Positions 26,287-33,973 of a stretch of DNA of 64,000 nt are shown piece by piece. The notes under the pieces are model-generated. The model saw only the letters and a list, made by a program, of their open reading frames with translations, was not told the DNA's origin and searched no databases. Source of the DNA: Nocardioides daedukensis (GTDB lineage Bacteria > Actinomycetota > Actinomycetes > Propionibacteriales > Nocardioidaceae); NCBI RefSeq assembly GCF_013408415.1, contig NZ_JACCAA010000001.1, positions 248,001 through 312,000 on the forward strand. The letters are read 5' to 3'. A program made the translations under genes and the position numbers. Position 1 is the first letter of the stretch; each line of letters starts with the position of its first letter.

Positions 26287-27030
26287 TCAGACGGGAACGA
26301 GCTCCACGGCACCGACGGCATATCGGGCCAGGATGGTCCGGGCCAGCTCGGGGTGGGCACCCATCGGATCCGCCACGGCCACGGCACCGGCCTCGAGCGC
26401 CAGCTCGGTGGCCCGGTCGGGCAGGAACCCGGGAGCCAGGAAGAACGAGGCGACCGCGATGTGACGCCGACCCTCCCCGCGGAAGGCGCGCACGGCCTCA
26501 CCGGTGGCGGGCGGCGTCGCGGTGGCGAACGCGGCCTTGACCGGCAGCTTGTGGTGGGTGCCCCACAGCCGGGCCAGACGAGCCACGGCCTGGTTGGCCA
26601 GCGGGTCGGTGGAACCAGCTGCGGCCAGCACCAGGGCGTCGAGCTCGCGGACCCGAGCCGTCTTGAGTGCCTCGCGCAGTCGCAGGTCGAGGATCTCCAG
26701 GAAGGCCGGCTCGAGGCCGAGGATGTCCGTCGCGCGGATCTGCAGGCCCTCGTGCTTCGAGGTCTGCTCGGCGATGGCGGTGGGCACGTCCACCTTCGCG
26801 TGGTAGGCGTCGCTGAGCAACAGCGGTACGACGACGATCTCGTCGTAGCCGGCCTTGACCAGCTTGGTCACCACGGAGCCGAAGGACGGCTTCGACAGCT
26901 CGAGGAAGGCCGTCTCGATGCGGAGGTCTGGTCGCATCTTGCGGACTTCGGCAACGAGGGCGGTGATCGTCTCGGCGGACCGAGGGTCACGGCTTCCGTG
27001 TGCGAGGGCAATCAGAGCAGGAGCAGTCAT
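26287..27030 (-). CDS. Sirohydrochlorin chelatase (CbiX/SirB family)
   Basis: Inserts metal (Fe for sirohaem) into sirohydrochlorin. 247 residues with two CbiX-like halves: ALAHGSRDPRSAETI with the catalytic His, PLLLSDAYHAKVDVP, and a second half HIAVASFFLAPGFLPD. A Shine-Dalgarno GGGAGG lies 8 nt before the ATG. Last gene of the sulfite reductase/zinc-ribbon/CysH cluster, matching the need of sulfite reductase for sirohaem. A 94-bp gap separates it from cysH. Confidence 0.9.
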   Translation of the reverse strand: MTAPALIALAHGSRDPRSAETITALVAEVRKMRPDLRIETAFLELSKPSFGSVVTKLVKAGYDEIVVVPLLLSDAYHAKVDVPTAIAEQTSKHEGLQIRATDILGLEPAFLEILDLRLREALKTARVRELDALVLAAAGSTDPLANQAVARLARLWGTHHKLPVKAAFATATPPATGEAVRAFRGEGRRHIAVASFFLAPGFLPDRATELALEAGAVAVADPMGAHPELARTILARYAVGAVELVPV

Positions 27031-27124
27031 GGTTACTGCCTCCCTTCACGATCGGATGTGAACGACGCCGTTGTCGCTGATGGTTCAATCCCGAGACTGA
27101 ATGTTGTGGTGCTGGCCGATGCGA

Positions 27125-27868
27125 TCACGTGTGGATCCCGCATTCGGTCTTGTTCTGTCCGGCCCAGCGGCCGGAGCGTGGGTCCTCACCGGGTGCGACC
27201 CGCGCAGTGCAGGGCCAGCAGCCGATCGAGGGATAGCCGTCGTAGACCAACGGATTGACCAGGACGCCGTTCTCGGAGATGTAGCGCTCGACGTCCTCGT
27301 CGCTCCACCGGGCGATCGGCGAGACCTTGACCTTGCCCTTCTTGGCGTCCCAGCCGATGACCGGTGCGATCACCCGGTTGTGGGTCTCGGCGCGACGCAG
27401 CCCCGTGGCCCAGGCGTCATAGCCGGCCAGTGAGTCCGCGAGCGGCTTCACCTTGCGGATCGCGCAGCACGCGTCGGGGTCGGTCTTCCAGAGGTCCTTG
27501 CCGTGTATGGCGTCCTGCTCGGCGACGGTGATGTCGGGAGCGATCGTGACCAGGTTGACGTCCATCGTCGCCTCGACGGCGTCGCGGGTACCGATGGTCT
27601 CCGCGAAGTGATAGCCGGTGTCGAGGAAGACGACGTCCAGACCGGGCGCGACCTTGGCCGCGAGGTGGGCCAGCACGGCGTCACCCATCGACGAGGTCAC
27701 GCAGAACTTCTCACCGAACGTGGCCGCGGCCCACTCGATGATGTCCTCGGCAGGCGCGAGCTCGAGCTCGGCGCCCGCGTGCGACACGATCTCGCGCAGC
27801 TCCTCGGGCGAACGGTCTGCGGTGTGGCTGCCCCGGAAGGCACGGGCGGCAGCGGTCGGGGCACTCAT
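27125..27868 (-). CDS. cysH: Assimilatory adenylylsulfate (APS) reductase CysH
   Basis: Reduces APS to sulfite with thioredoxin. 247 residues: the PP-loop-like region VTSSMGDAVLAHLA, the paired cysteines of the [4Fe-4S] cluster (DACCAIRKVKPL and CWPC) and the catalytic C-terminal ECGIHT are all present. The CC/CxxC pattern indicates APS rather than PAPS as substrate. The ATG overlaps the stop of a 52-residue zinc-ribbon gene, which follows sulfite reductase. Confidence 0.95.
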   Translation of the reverse strand: MSAPTAAARAFRGSHTADRSPEELREIVSHAGAELELAPAEDIIEWAAATFGEKFCVTSSMGDAVLAHLAAKVAPGLDVVFLDTGYHFAETIGTRDAVEATMDVNLVTIAPDITVAEQDAIHGKDLWKTDPDACCAIRKVKPLADSLAGYDAWATGLRRAETHNRVIAPVIGWDAKKGKVKVSPIARWSDEDVERYISENGVLVNPLVYDGYPSIGCWPCTARVAPGEDPRSGRWAGQNKTECGIHT

Positions 27869-28023
27869 GCTCCGCTCCCTTCCCGGTTGATCATTCCGTG
27901 CATGTCCAGGGTGAAGATCCGCTGGCAGGAGTGGCACTCCCAGGACCCGGGCCGGGCGTCATGGGGACGCAGCTCCGCATCCCCGCAGTAGGGGCAGTAG
28001 TTGGCCTGTGAACGCGTCGACAC
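27865..28023 (-). CDS. 52-residue zinc-ribbon protein between sulfite reductase and CysH
   Basis: Small gene beginning with GTG at 28023, directly after the sulfite reductase stop (TGAGTG), and ending with TGA overlapping the cysH ATG. The protein starts MSTRSQANYCPYCGDAEL and has a second pair in WECHSCQRIF, so CxxC-x(n)-CxxC can bind one zinc. Similar small proteins occur at this place in other actinobacterial sulfate-assimilation operons. Tight coupling on both sides argues for a role in sulfite or APS reduction, for example as electron carrier or assembly factor, but this is inference. Confidence 0.85.
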   Translation of the reverse strand: MSTRSQANYCPYCGDAELRPHDARPGSWECHSCQRIFTLDMHGMINREGSGA

Positions 28024-29724
28024 TCAAACCACCTCGAGAGTCTTCTCGCCGCGAAGGTCCACGTCCTCGGCCCGGGCGACCCAGGCCGCGAAGCTCTCGT
28101 CCTGGTTGCGCTGGGCGAGATAGACGTTGACGACGTTGGTGACGTAGTCGTCGAGACCCTTGCTGGTGACCTTGTGGGCACGCAGCTTGCGACCCAGCGC
28201 AGTGGTCAGGCCGATGCCGCCACCGAGGTGGACCTGGAAGCCCTCGACCTGGTTGCCGTCGTCATCAAGCACGAGCTGACCCTTGAGGCCGATGTCAGCC
28301 ACCTGGGTACGGGCGCAGGAGTTCGGGCAGCCGTTCACGTTGACGGTGATCGGGGTGTCCAGCTCGGGGAATCGCTGCTCGAGCGAGGCGATCAGGTCGT
28401 GGGCCCGCTGCTTGGTGTCCACGATGGCCAGCTTGCAGAACTCGATGCCGGTGCAGGCCATCGTCGAGCGGCGCCAGTTGGACGGGTTCGCCTGCAGACC
28501 GATCCGGTCCAAGCCCTCGACCACGGCGTTGACCTTGTCCGGCGCGACGCCGATGAGGACCAGCTTCTGGTAGGCCGTGAAGCGGACACCGGCCACGCCG
28601 TGCTCCTCGATCAGGTCGCCCAGGGAGGTGAGCAGCTCGCCGTTGATACGTCCGACGACGGGAGCGGCTCCGATGTAGAAGTTGCCGTCCTTCTGCTCGT
28701 GTACACCGATGTGGTCACCGTTGCGGGTGGCCTTCTCGGGCGACGCGTTGCGGATCAGCGGACGCTTGAGATATTCGGTCTCGAGCACCTCGCGGAACTT
28801 GTCGCCGCCCCAGTCCTTGACCAGGAACTTCAGGCGGGCACGCGAGCGGAGTCGGCGATAGCCGTAGTCGCGGAAGATCGAGATGACGCCTTCCCAGACG
28901 TCGGCGACTTCGTCGAGCGGGATCCACACGCCCAGGCGCTCGGACAGGAACGGGTTGGTGGACAGCGCGCCGCCGACCCACAGGTCGAAGCCGGGGCCGT
29001 GCTCGGGGTGTACGACGCCCACGAAGGAGACGTCATTGATCTCGGGGGCGCCGTCGAGGCTGGGGTGGCCGCTGACGGAGGTCTTGAACTTGCGCGGCAG
29101 GTTGGAATATTCGGGGTTCCCGGCACGGCGCTTGTTGATCTCGGCGATCGCGGGGGTGCCGTCGATGATCTCGTCCTTGGCCACACCGGCCACGGGGGAG
29201 CCGAGCATGCCGCGGGGCGAGTCACCGCAGGCCTCCTCGGTGCTCAGGCCGACGGCCTCGAGGCGCTCCCAGATGGTGGGCACGTCCTCGATCTCGATCC
29301 AGTGGTACTGGATGTTCGAGCGATCGGTGATGTCGGCGGTGCTGCGGGCGAAGTCGGTGGAGATGGCACCGAGGACGCGCAGCTGCTCGGGGTTGAGCAG
29401 GCGACCGTCGCTGCGGACTCGCATCATGAAGTAGCGGTCGTCGAGCTGCTCTTCTTCCAGGGCGCCGGTCTTGCCGCCGTCGAGCCCCGGTGCGCGCTGG
29501 GTGTAGATGCCGTACCAGCGGAAGCGTCCACGCAGGTCGGCCGGGTCGATCGAGTCGAACCCGCGCTTGGAGTAGATGTTCTCGATCCGCGTCCGAACGT
29601 TGAGCGGGTTGTCGTCCTTCTTGGACTGCTCGTTCTTGTTCAGGGGCTCGGTGTAGCCCAGGGCCCACTGGCCCTCGCCCTTGCGGGGACGGGTGGTGGT
29701 ACGTGCTGCGGGAGCGTCGTTCAT
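28024..29724 (-). CDS. sir: Ferredoxin-dependent sulfite (nitrite/sulfite) reductase
   Basis: Reduces sulfite to sulfide with sirohaem and a [4Fe-4S] cluster. 566 residues, usual for actinobacterial SirA/NirA. Two ferredoxin-like half-domains are seen (NIQYHWIEIEDVPTIWERLEAVGL and GVRFTAYQKLVLIGV). The cluster cysteines lie in ACTGIEFCKLA and NGCPNSCAR. The CysH and chelatase neighbours make sulfite the likely substrate rather than nitrite. ATG 29724 follows GGAACCGAAG. The 5' leader of about 250 nt contains a leader-peptide gene and hairpins. Confidence 0.93.
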   Translation of the reverse strand: MNDAPAARTTTRPRKGEGQWALGYTEPLNKNEQSKKDDNPLNVRTRIENIYSKRGFDSIDPADLRGRFRWYGIYTQRAPGLDGGKTGALEEEQLDDRYFMMRVRSDGRLLNPEQLRVLGAISTDFARSTADITDRSNIQYHWIEIEDVPTIWERLEAVGLSTEEACGDSPRGMLGSPVAGVAKDEIIDGTPAIAEINKRRAGNPEYSNLPRKFKTSVSGHPSLDGAPEINDVSFVGVVHPEHGPGFDLWVGGALSTNPFLSERLGVWIPLDEVADVWEGVISIFRDYGYRRLRSRARLKFLVKDWGGDKFREVLETEYLKRPLIRNASPEKATRNGDHIGVHEQKDGNFYIGAAPVVGRINGELLTSLGDLIEEHGVAGVRFTAYQKLVLIGVAPDKVNAVVEGLDRIGLQANPSNWRRSTMACTGIEFCKLAIVDTKQRAHDLIASLEQRFPELDTPITVNVNGCPNSCARTQVADIGLKGQLVLDDDGNQVEGFQVHLGGGIGLTTALGRKLRAHKVTSKGLDDYVTNVVNVYLAQRNQDESFAAWVARAEDVDLRGEKTLEVV

Positions 29725-29767
29725 CTTCGGTTCCTTCGGCGCTGCTCATGACGCGCGATACGAGGCT

Positions 29768-29793
29768 CCGACGCTGCAACGTTGAAACGTCGG
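29768..29793 (-). promoter_or_regulatory. Stem-loop in the sulfite reductase 5' leader, proximal
   Basis: CCGACG (29768-29773) pairs with CGTCGG (29788-29793), enclosing the palindrome CAACGTTG. It lies about 45 nt before the start codon, downstream of the leader peptide, and could be an attenuation or anti-sequestration element. Confidence 0.4.
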
Positions 29794-29807
29794 GTTGGCC
29801 TGCGACC

Positions 29808-29837
29808 GGCGCCCGGGGACTGTTCGGTCTGGGCGCC
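29808..29837 (-). promoter_or_regulatory. Stem-loop in the sulfite reductase 5' leader, distal
   Basis: GGCGCCC (29808-29814) pairs with GGGCGCC (29831-29837) over a 16-nt loop. It lies 46 nt downstream of the leader-peptide stop on the minus strand, the place expected for a hairpin affected by ribosome stalling. Confidence 0.45.
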
Positions 29838-29882
29838 CGCGTTCCTGGGCGCTCAGGTTCGAGTGCCGTGGGCTGCGGGAGG

Positions 29883-29972
29883 TCAGGAAGGCCAACACAT
29901 CATGCTGCGGACACGGCCGTAGTCCACGTGGCGTCGGGCCACGAGGAACGGCTGATTCGCAACAGTGATCAT
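29883..29972 (-). CDS. Cysteine-containing leader peptide of the sulfate-assimilation operon
   Basis: A 29-residue peptide from ATG 29972, containing [10 protein letters not shown] and ending SMMCWPS. RRHVDxxRV followed by a near-terminal Cys is the pattern of the actinobacterial putative leader peptides found before sulfur-metabolism genes. The gene lies in the leader of sulfite reductase, about 160 nt before its ATG. A -10 element 6 nt before the ATG suggests leaderless translation. By analogy with mycobacterial cysteine attenuators, ribosome stalling at the Cys codon would relieve termination or sequestration downstream. Confidence 0.75.
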   Translation of the reverse strand: MITVANQPFLVARRHVDYGRVRSMMCWPS

Positions 29973-29978
29973 GGAGGG

Positions 29979-30008
29979 AGTCTCACGGAGCGGACGCTCC
30001 GTCCACAA
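29979..30008 (-). promoter_or_regulatory. Leader/sulfate-assimilation promoter
   Basis: On the minus strand TTGTGG (30008-30003) and GAGACT (29984-29979) are 18 bp apart. The -10 has the two most conserved bases (A at -11, T at -7) when transcription starts at the leader-peptide ATG. Confidence 0.6.
29985..30002. promoter_or_regulatory. Perfect palindromic operator in the -35/-10 spacer
   Basis: ACGGAGCG-GA-CGCTCCGT is a perfect inverted repeat with 8-bp arms and a 2-bp centre. It fills exactly the 18-bp spacer of the sulfate-assimilation promoter. The geometry suggests a dimeric repressor; the protein is not encoded nearby. In the remaining 30009-30240 of this 529-bp intergenic region I see no further gene. 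Confidence 0.7.
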
Positions 30009-30240
30009 CCGTCAATCTCATGACGTGGACTCGGATATCAAATAATGAGACAGCCGCGACGGACTCAGGCGGGATCCTCGGTCACTACGTGGCCCAGGTC
30101 ACTCCGCTACCTCCGGCCAGGTCCTTGCTCAGGCTCCGACCCAGTCAGCGAACAGCGCCCCGATCGCGGCCCGACGTACGCCGAGGAGCGCATCCCGAGG
30201 CCACCCCTTGGGCAGTGCGCGTGTTGGCCGTCCCGTTCAC

Positions 30241-30246
30241 TAGTCT
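30241..30246 (+). promoter_or_regulatory. -10 element, leaderless glyA promoter
   Basis: TAGTCT ends 7 nt before ATG 30254. It supports that start against the longer in-frame reading from 30020. Confidence 0.6.
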
Positions 30247-30253
30247 GGTCGCC

Positions 30254-31696
30254 ATGAGCGACCTGACTGCCACGACCAGTTCCGCCTACAAGCAGGCTCT
30301 CGAGGTCATCGCCTCGGTCGAGCCGCGGATCGCGGACGCCACGCGACAGGAGCTCGCCGACCAGCGCTCCTCCCTGAAGCTGATCGCGAGCGAGAACTAC
30401 GCCTCGCCCGCCGTGCTGCTCACCATGGGCACCTGGTTCTCCGACAAGTACGCCGAGGGCACCGTCGGGCACCGCTTCTATGCCGGTTGCCAGAACGTCG
30501 ACACCGTCGAGTCGCTGGCTGCCGAGCACGCACGCGAGCTGTTCGGCGCCGAATATGCCTATGTCCAGCCCCACTCGGGCATCGACGCCAACCTGACTGC
30601 CTACTGGGCGATCCTGGCGCACCGCGTCGAGGGCCCGTGGCTCAAGGACGCCGGCGTGAAGAACATGAATGAGCTCACCGACGCCGACTGGGAGAAGCTG
30701 CGCCACGAGCTCGGCAACCAGCGCCTGCTCGGGATGAGCCTCGACTCGGGTGGTCACCTCACCCACGGCTTCCGGCCGAACATCAGCGGCAAGATGTTCC
30801 ACCAGCAGCAGTACGGCACCGACCCCGAGACCGGCCTGCTCGACTACGACGCCCTGCGCGCCAAGGCGAAGGAGTTCAAGCCGCTGATCCTGGTCGCGGG
30901 CTACTCCGCCTACCCGCGCCGGGTGAACTTCGCCAAGATGCGTGAGATCGCCGACGAGGTCGGCGCGACCCTGATGGTCGACATGGCGCACTTCGCCGGC
31001 CTGGTGGCCGGAAAGGTCTTCACCGGCGACGAGGACCCGGTGCCGCACGCCCACGTCGTCACCAGCACCTCGCACAAGTCGCTGCGAGGCCCGCGCGGTG
31101 GCTTCATCCTGGCCACCGAGGAATATGCCCCCAGCGTCGACCGCGGGTGCCCGATGGTCCTCGGCGGACCGCTCTCCCACGTGATGGCGGCAAAGGCCGT
31201 CGCGTTCGCGGAGGCGCGTCGTCCCGAGTTCGCGACCTATGCCCAGGCCGTGGCCGACAACGCCAAGTCGCTCGCCGCGGGGTTCATGTCGCGCGGGGCC
31301 AAGCTGGTCACCGACGGCACCGACAACCACATCGTGCTCCTGGACGTCAGCTCCTTCGGCCTCACCGGCCGTCAGGCCGAGTCGGCCCTGCTCGATGCTG
31401 GTGTGGTCACCAACCGCAACTCGGTTCCCGCCGACCCGAACGGCGCCTGGTACACCTCCGGCATCCGGTTCGGCACCCCGGCGCTGACCACCCGCGGGTT
31501 CGGGCACGACGAGTTCGACAAGGTCGCCGAGCTGGTCGTCGACGTACTGAAGAACACCGAGGCGGGCACCAACAAGGCCGGGGCACCGTCGAAGGCGACC
31601 TACAGGCTGGCCGACGGTGTCGCCGACAAGACCCGCGCAGCATCGGCGGAGATGCTCGACAAGCACCCGCTCTACCCGGGACTCGACCTGTCCTGA
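30254..31696 (+). CDS. glyA: Serine hydroxymethyltransferase
   Basis: PLP enzyme interconverting serine and glycine and charging tetrahydrofolate with a one-carbon unit. 480 residues, longer than the E. coli enzyme (417), as in one actinobacterial GlyA type. Seen: [15 protein letters not shown], the PLP-Lys region [16 protein letters not shown] and HFAGLVAGK. Compared with the short type there is an insertion around residues 110-180. Its 3' end overlaps the convergent sigma-factor gene by 25 bp. Confidence 0.95.
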   Translation: MSDLTATTSSAYKQALEVIASVEPRIADATRQELADQRSSLKLIASENYASPAVLLTMGTWFSDKYAEGTVGHRFYAGCQNVDTVESLAAEHARELFGAEYAYVQPHSGIDANLTAYWAILAHRVEGPWLKDAGVKNMNELTDADWEKLRHELGNQRLLGMSLDSGGHLTHGFRPNISGKMFHQQQYGTDPETGLLDYDALRAKAKEFKPLILVAGYSAYPRRVNFAKMREIADEVGATLMVDMAHFAGLVAGKVFTGDEDPVPHAHVVTSTSHKSLRGPRGGFILATEEYAPSVDRGCPMVLGGPLSHVMAAKAVAFAEARRPEFATYAQAVADNAKSLAAGFMSRGAKLVTDGTDNHIVLLDVSSFGLTGRQAESALLDAGVVTNRNSVPADPNGAWYTSGIRFGTPALTTRGFGHDEFDKVAELVVDVLKNTEAGTNKAGAPSKATYRLADGVADKTRAASAEMLDKHPLYPGLDLS

Positions 31697-32970
31697 CCCG
31701 ACACCTCCGCGCGGCGACGCGCCAGGTGGGCACGCTCGGTGTCGTTGCGGCACAGGGCGATGGCTTCGTCGTACGCCGCACACGCGGCGTCGACGTCGCC
31801 CGTCCGCACGAGCAGCTCGGCCTGCACCGAGGCAAGACGGTGCGCCCCGGCCGACCTCATCGCGCTCTGGTCGATGCCTTCCAGGGCCGCAAGGCCGGCG
31901 ACGGGACTCTCTGACTCTGCGACGGCCACCGCACGGGCGAGATGGGTCGCCGGTGAAGGCTGCAGCGCCAGGAGCTGGTCGTAGGTCGTCACGATGCGAG
32001 CCCAGTCGGTGTCGGCGGGGCTGGGGGAGAGTGCGTGCTCGGCGGCGATCCGGGCCTGCAGCACATAGCTCGCAGCCACCGGGGTGAGTGGTCGGCGCAG
32101 GGCCGGACGCGTGAGCAACGCGCGTGCTTCCTCGATCTCGTCGCGGTGCCACAACGCGCGGTCCTGCTCGGCCAGCAGGACGAGGTCGTTGTCTGCGCCC
32201 ACGCGGGCGTCGCGTCGTGAGTGCTGGAACAGCATCAACGCCAGCAGCGCCACCAGGACGGGCTCGTCCGGGCGCAAAGAGAGCGCCACCCGCGTCAACG
32301 AGATGGCCGACCCGGCCAGCTCCGCTCGGAGCAGGTCCGGCCCGCTGCCGGGGGCGTAGCCGGCGGTGAACGCGAGGTAGGCGGTCTGGGCGACGATGTC
32401 CAAGCGCTGCGCGACGTCGACGGATGCAGGCACTGAGAACGGGATGCCCGCAGTGACGATCTTCTTCTTCGCTCGGGTCAGCCTCGCTGCCATGGTGGCC
32501 TCGGGAACCAGGAAGAGCCGCGCGATGTCGTGGGTGCTCACACCCACGACCAGCCTCAGCGCCAGAGCGCTCGCCGATTCCGGCGAGAGCGAGGGGTGGG
32601 CACACATCATCACCAGCCGGAGCAGGTCGTCCTCGATCACGCCGCCCGGGTCCGCCATCACCCGAGTCGACTGCTCACGCTGCTCGGCGTCAGAGACCAG
32701 CAACGGTGCACGACGACGCGCCGTGGCCTCCGCGCGGATATGGTCCAGCACCCGCCGTCGCGCCGCGGTGAGCAGCCACGCCGCCGGGTTGTCGGGCACG
32801 CCTCTGCTCGGCCAGTGCCGGGCGGCGGCCTCGACGGCGTCGGCCAACGCTTCCTCGGCCAGGTCAAGGCGGCGGAACTGGGCGAGCAACAGGGACATCA
32901 GGCGTCCCCATTGCTCGCGGACCGTCCTGTCGAGGACGGCGTGCTCATCGGCGCGTCGGTCCGCGGTCAC
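31672..32970 (-). CDS. ECF42-type RNA polymerase sigma factor with C-terminal extension
   Basis: A 432-residue extracytoplasmic-function sigma factor. Sigma2 ([44 protein letters not shown]) and sigma4 ([35 protein letters not shown]) are followed by about 230 residues of helical repeats, the C-terminal domain of the ECF42 group. The group is linked to DGPF/YCII proteins, two of which lie upstream here; no anti-sigma factor is present. In Streptomyces the extension is needed for activity. GTG start. The 145 bp before it is a 15-bp tandem array. Confidence 0.9.
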   Translation of the reverse strand: MTADRRADEHAVLDRTVREQWGRLMSLLLAQFRRLDLAEEALADAVEAAARHWPSRGVPDNPAAWLLTAARRRVLDHIRAEATARRRAPLLVSDAEQREQSTRVMADPGGVIEDDLLRLVMMCAHPSLSPESASALALRLVVGVSTHDIARLFLVPEATMAARLTRAKKKIVTAGIPFSVPASVDVAQRLDIVAQTAYLAFTAGYAPGSGPDLLRAELAGSAISLTRVALSLRPDEPVLVALLALMLFQHSRRDARVGADNDLVLLAEQDRALWHRDEIEEARALLTRPALRRPLTPVAASYVLQARIAAEHALSPSPADTDWARIVTTYDQLLALQPSPATHLARAVAVAESESPVAGLAALEGIDQSAMRSAGAHRLASVQAELLVRTGDVDAACAAYDEAIALCRNDTERAHLARRRAEVSGQDRSSPG

Positions 32971-32977
32971 GGTGGTC

Positions 32978-33127
32978 CGCTCATCGGGGGCCTACTCATC
33001 GGGCCCACTCATTGGTGGCCCAGTCACGGGTGGCTCGCTCGCCGGTGACCCCGCTTGCCGTCGACCCACTTGCCGGCGACCAGGTCACCGGTGATCCACT
33101 CGCCCCTGACCGGGTCACTGCCCGATG
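32978..33127. repeat. 15-bp degenerate tandem array, ten units, from the YCII stop to the sigma gene
   Basis: Ten consecutive 15-bp units, roughly NNCTCACCGGTGACC, run through the whole space between the YCII stop codon (33115-33117, in the last unit) and the sigma start. TCA, which is the stop in minus orientation, recurs at the same place in half of the units. Confidence 0.85.
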
Positions 33128-33465
33128 GCCACTGTCGGCCGGATCTCCACCGAATAGCAGACCGGCAGTAGGGCAGCAGCCGCCGTCGCGTGGTCCAGGT
33201 CGGGCAGCTCGGCGTCGTAGTAACCACCGATCATCTCGACGGTCTCTGCGAACGGGCCGTCACTCACGGCCAGCTCCCCCGACTCGTGGCGCACCGTGGT
33301 GGCGGTGTCGGCCCCGGCGAGCGCGGCCGCACTGATCTCCCGGCCGTGTTGAGCCAAGTAGTCGGAGAATGCCTGGTGCTGGTCGACGAAGACCTGCTGT
33401 TCCTCGACGGAGGCCTGGTCCCACCCGCCGGGCTCGTAGGCGATCAGGAACAGGTAGCGCTTCAT
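33115..33465 (-). CDS. YCII/DGPF domain protein, first copy
   Basis: A 116-residue YCII-related protein (MKRYLFLIAYEPGGWDQAS...) with the DGPF motif in SDGPFAETVEMIGGYY. Such proteins accompany ECF42 sigma factors; a ferredoxin-like fold and a metal or small-molecule sensing or enzymatic role are suggested for the family but not established. Shine-Dalgarno AAGGAG lies 7 nt before ATG 33465, favouring it over ATG 33483. Middle gene of the cluster YCII-2, YCII-1, sigma. Confidence 0.88.
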   Translation of the reverse strand: MKRYLFLIAYEPGGWDQASVEEQQVFVDQHQAFSDYLAQHGREISAAALAGADTATTVRHESGELAVSDGPFAETVEMIGGYYDAELPDLDHATAAAALLPVCYSVEIRPTVAIGQ

Positions 33466-33491
33466 GGCGGGCTCCTTGCTCATCGGCGGGA

Positions 33492-33540
33492 TCACTCGGG
33501 GTGGCGGCGTCACTCGGGGGAGTCACTCGGGGAGGCGGCG
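33492..33540. repeat. Duplication of the YCII-2 gene 3' end with stop codon
   Basis: TCACTCGGGG occurs three times (33492, 33510, 33523), twice followed by (A/T)GGCGGCG. The copy at 33523 is the coding end Arg-Arg-Leu-Pro-Glu-stop of the second YCII gene, so its last six codons are repeated downstream. Confidence 0.85.
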
Positions 33541-33873
33541 GAACTCGATGAGCTCACCGCGCGATGCGAACCGGGTGCAGAGCTCACGCAGCTCGTCCTC
33601 GTTGTCGGACTCGATGAGGTAGAAGCCGACGATCTGCTCGACGGACTCCGTGAACGGGCCGTCGGTGACGGTTGCCCCACCGTTGCCGTCGGGGCGCATC
33701 GACGTGGCCAGGGCCGAGGGTTCGAGCGGGCTGACCGCGATGATCCGGTGTCCACCTGCGGCGAGGTCCTCGTGGAACTGGCCGTGCGATGCCATCCCCT
33801 TCTGGTGCTCCTCGGGCGGCAGCTTCGCCCACTCCGCCTCCGGTGCAGGCAGCAGGATCAGGTAGCGACGCAT
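33523..33873 (-). CDS. YCII/DGPF domain protein, second copy
   Basis: A 116-residue paralogue of the preceding YCII protein (MRRYLILLPAPEAEWAKL...), with DGPF in VTDGPFTESVEQIVGFYLIES. Shine-Dalgarno AGGAG is well placed before ATG 33873. Probably the first gene of the ECF42 operon. The two copies differ along their whole length, so the duplication is old. Confidence 0.88.
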   Translation of the reverse strand: MRRYLILLPAPEAEWAKLPPEEHQKGMASHGQFHEDLAAGGHRIIAVSPLEPSALATSMRPDGNGGATVTDGPFTESVEQIVGFYLIESDNEDELRELCTRFASRGELIEFRRLPE

Positions 33874-33973
33874 GTCATTCTCCTCTTGATCGGGCGGCCG
33901 CAGGTGCGACCTCACCACCATGACGGACGCGAACCCACGAAATCGACAACCGGGAGAAAGATTTCCCCGGTGG

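Noticed and set aside
29725..29882. A second minus-strand open frame (about 50 codons) overlapping the leader peptide
   Set aside because: It lacks a recognisable start context and the RRHVD pattern; it is the shifted frame of the leader peptide region.
30009..30240. Glycine or tetrahydrofolate riboswitch before glyA
   Set aside because: I could not see the conserved core of either, and the promoter next to the ATG leaves no leader to hold it.
30020..30253. N-terminal extension of glyA by 78 in-frame codons
   Set aside because: The extension is Pro/Arg-rich, unlike known GlyA, and TAGTCT 7 nt before ATG 30254 marks the likely transcription and translation start.
30107..32605. An 832-codon minus-strand open frame across glyA and the sigma gene
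   Set aside because: It runs antisense to glyA and in the wrong frame of the sigma gene; no motif or ribosome site supports it.
32978..33127. Possible CRISPR or iteron origin
   Set aside because: There are no unique spacers, no replication initiator gene nearby, and units are strongly diverged.
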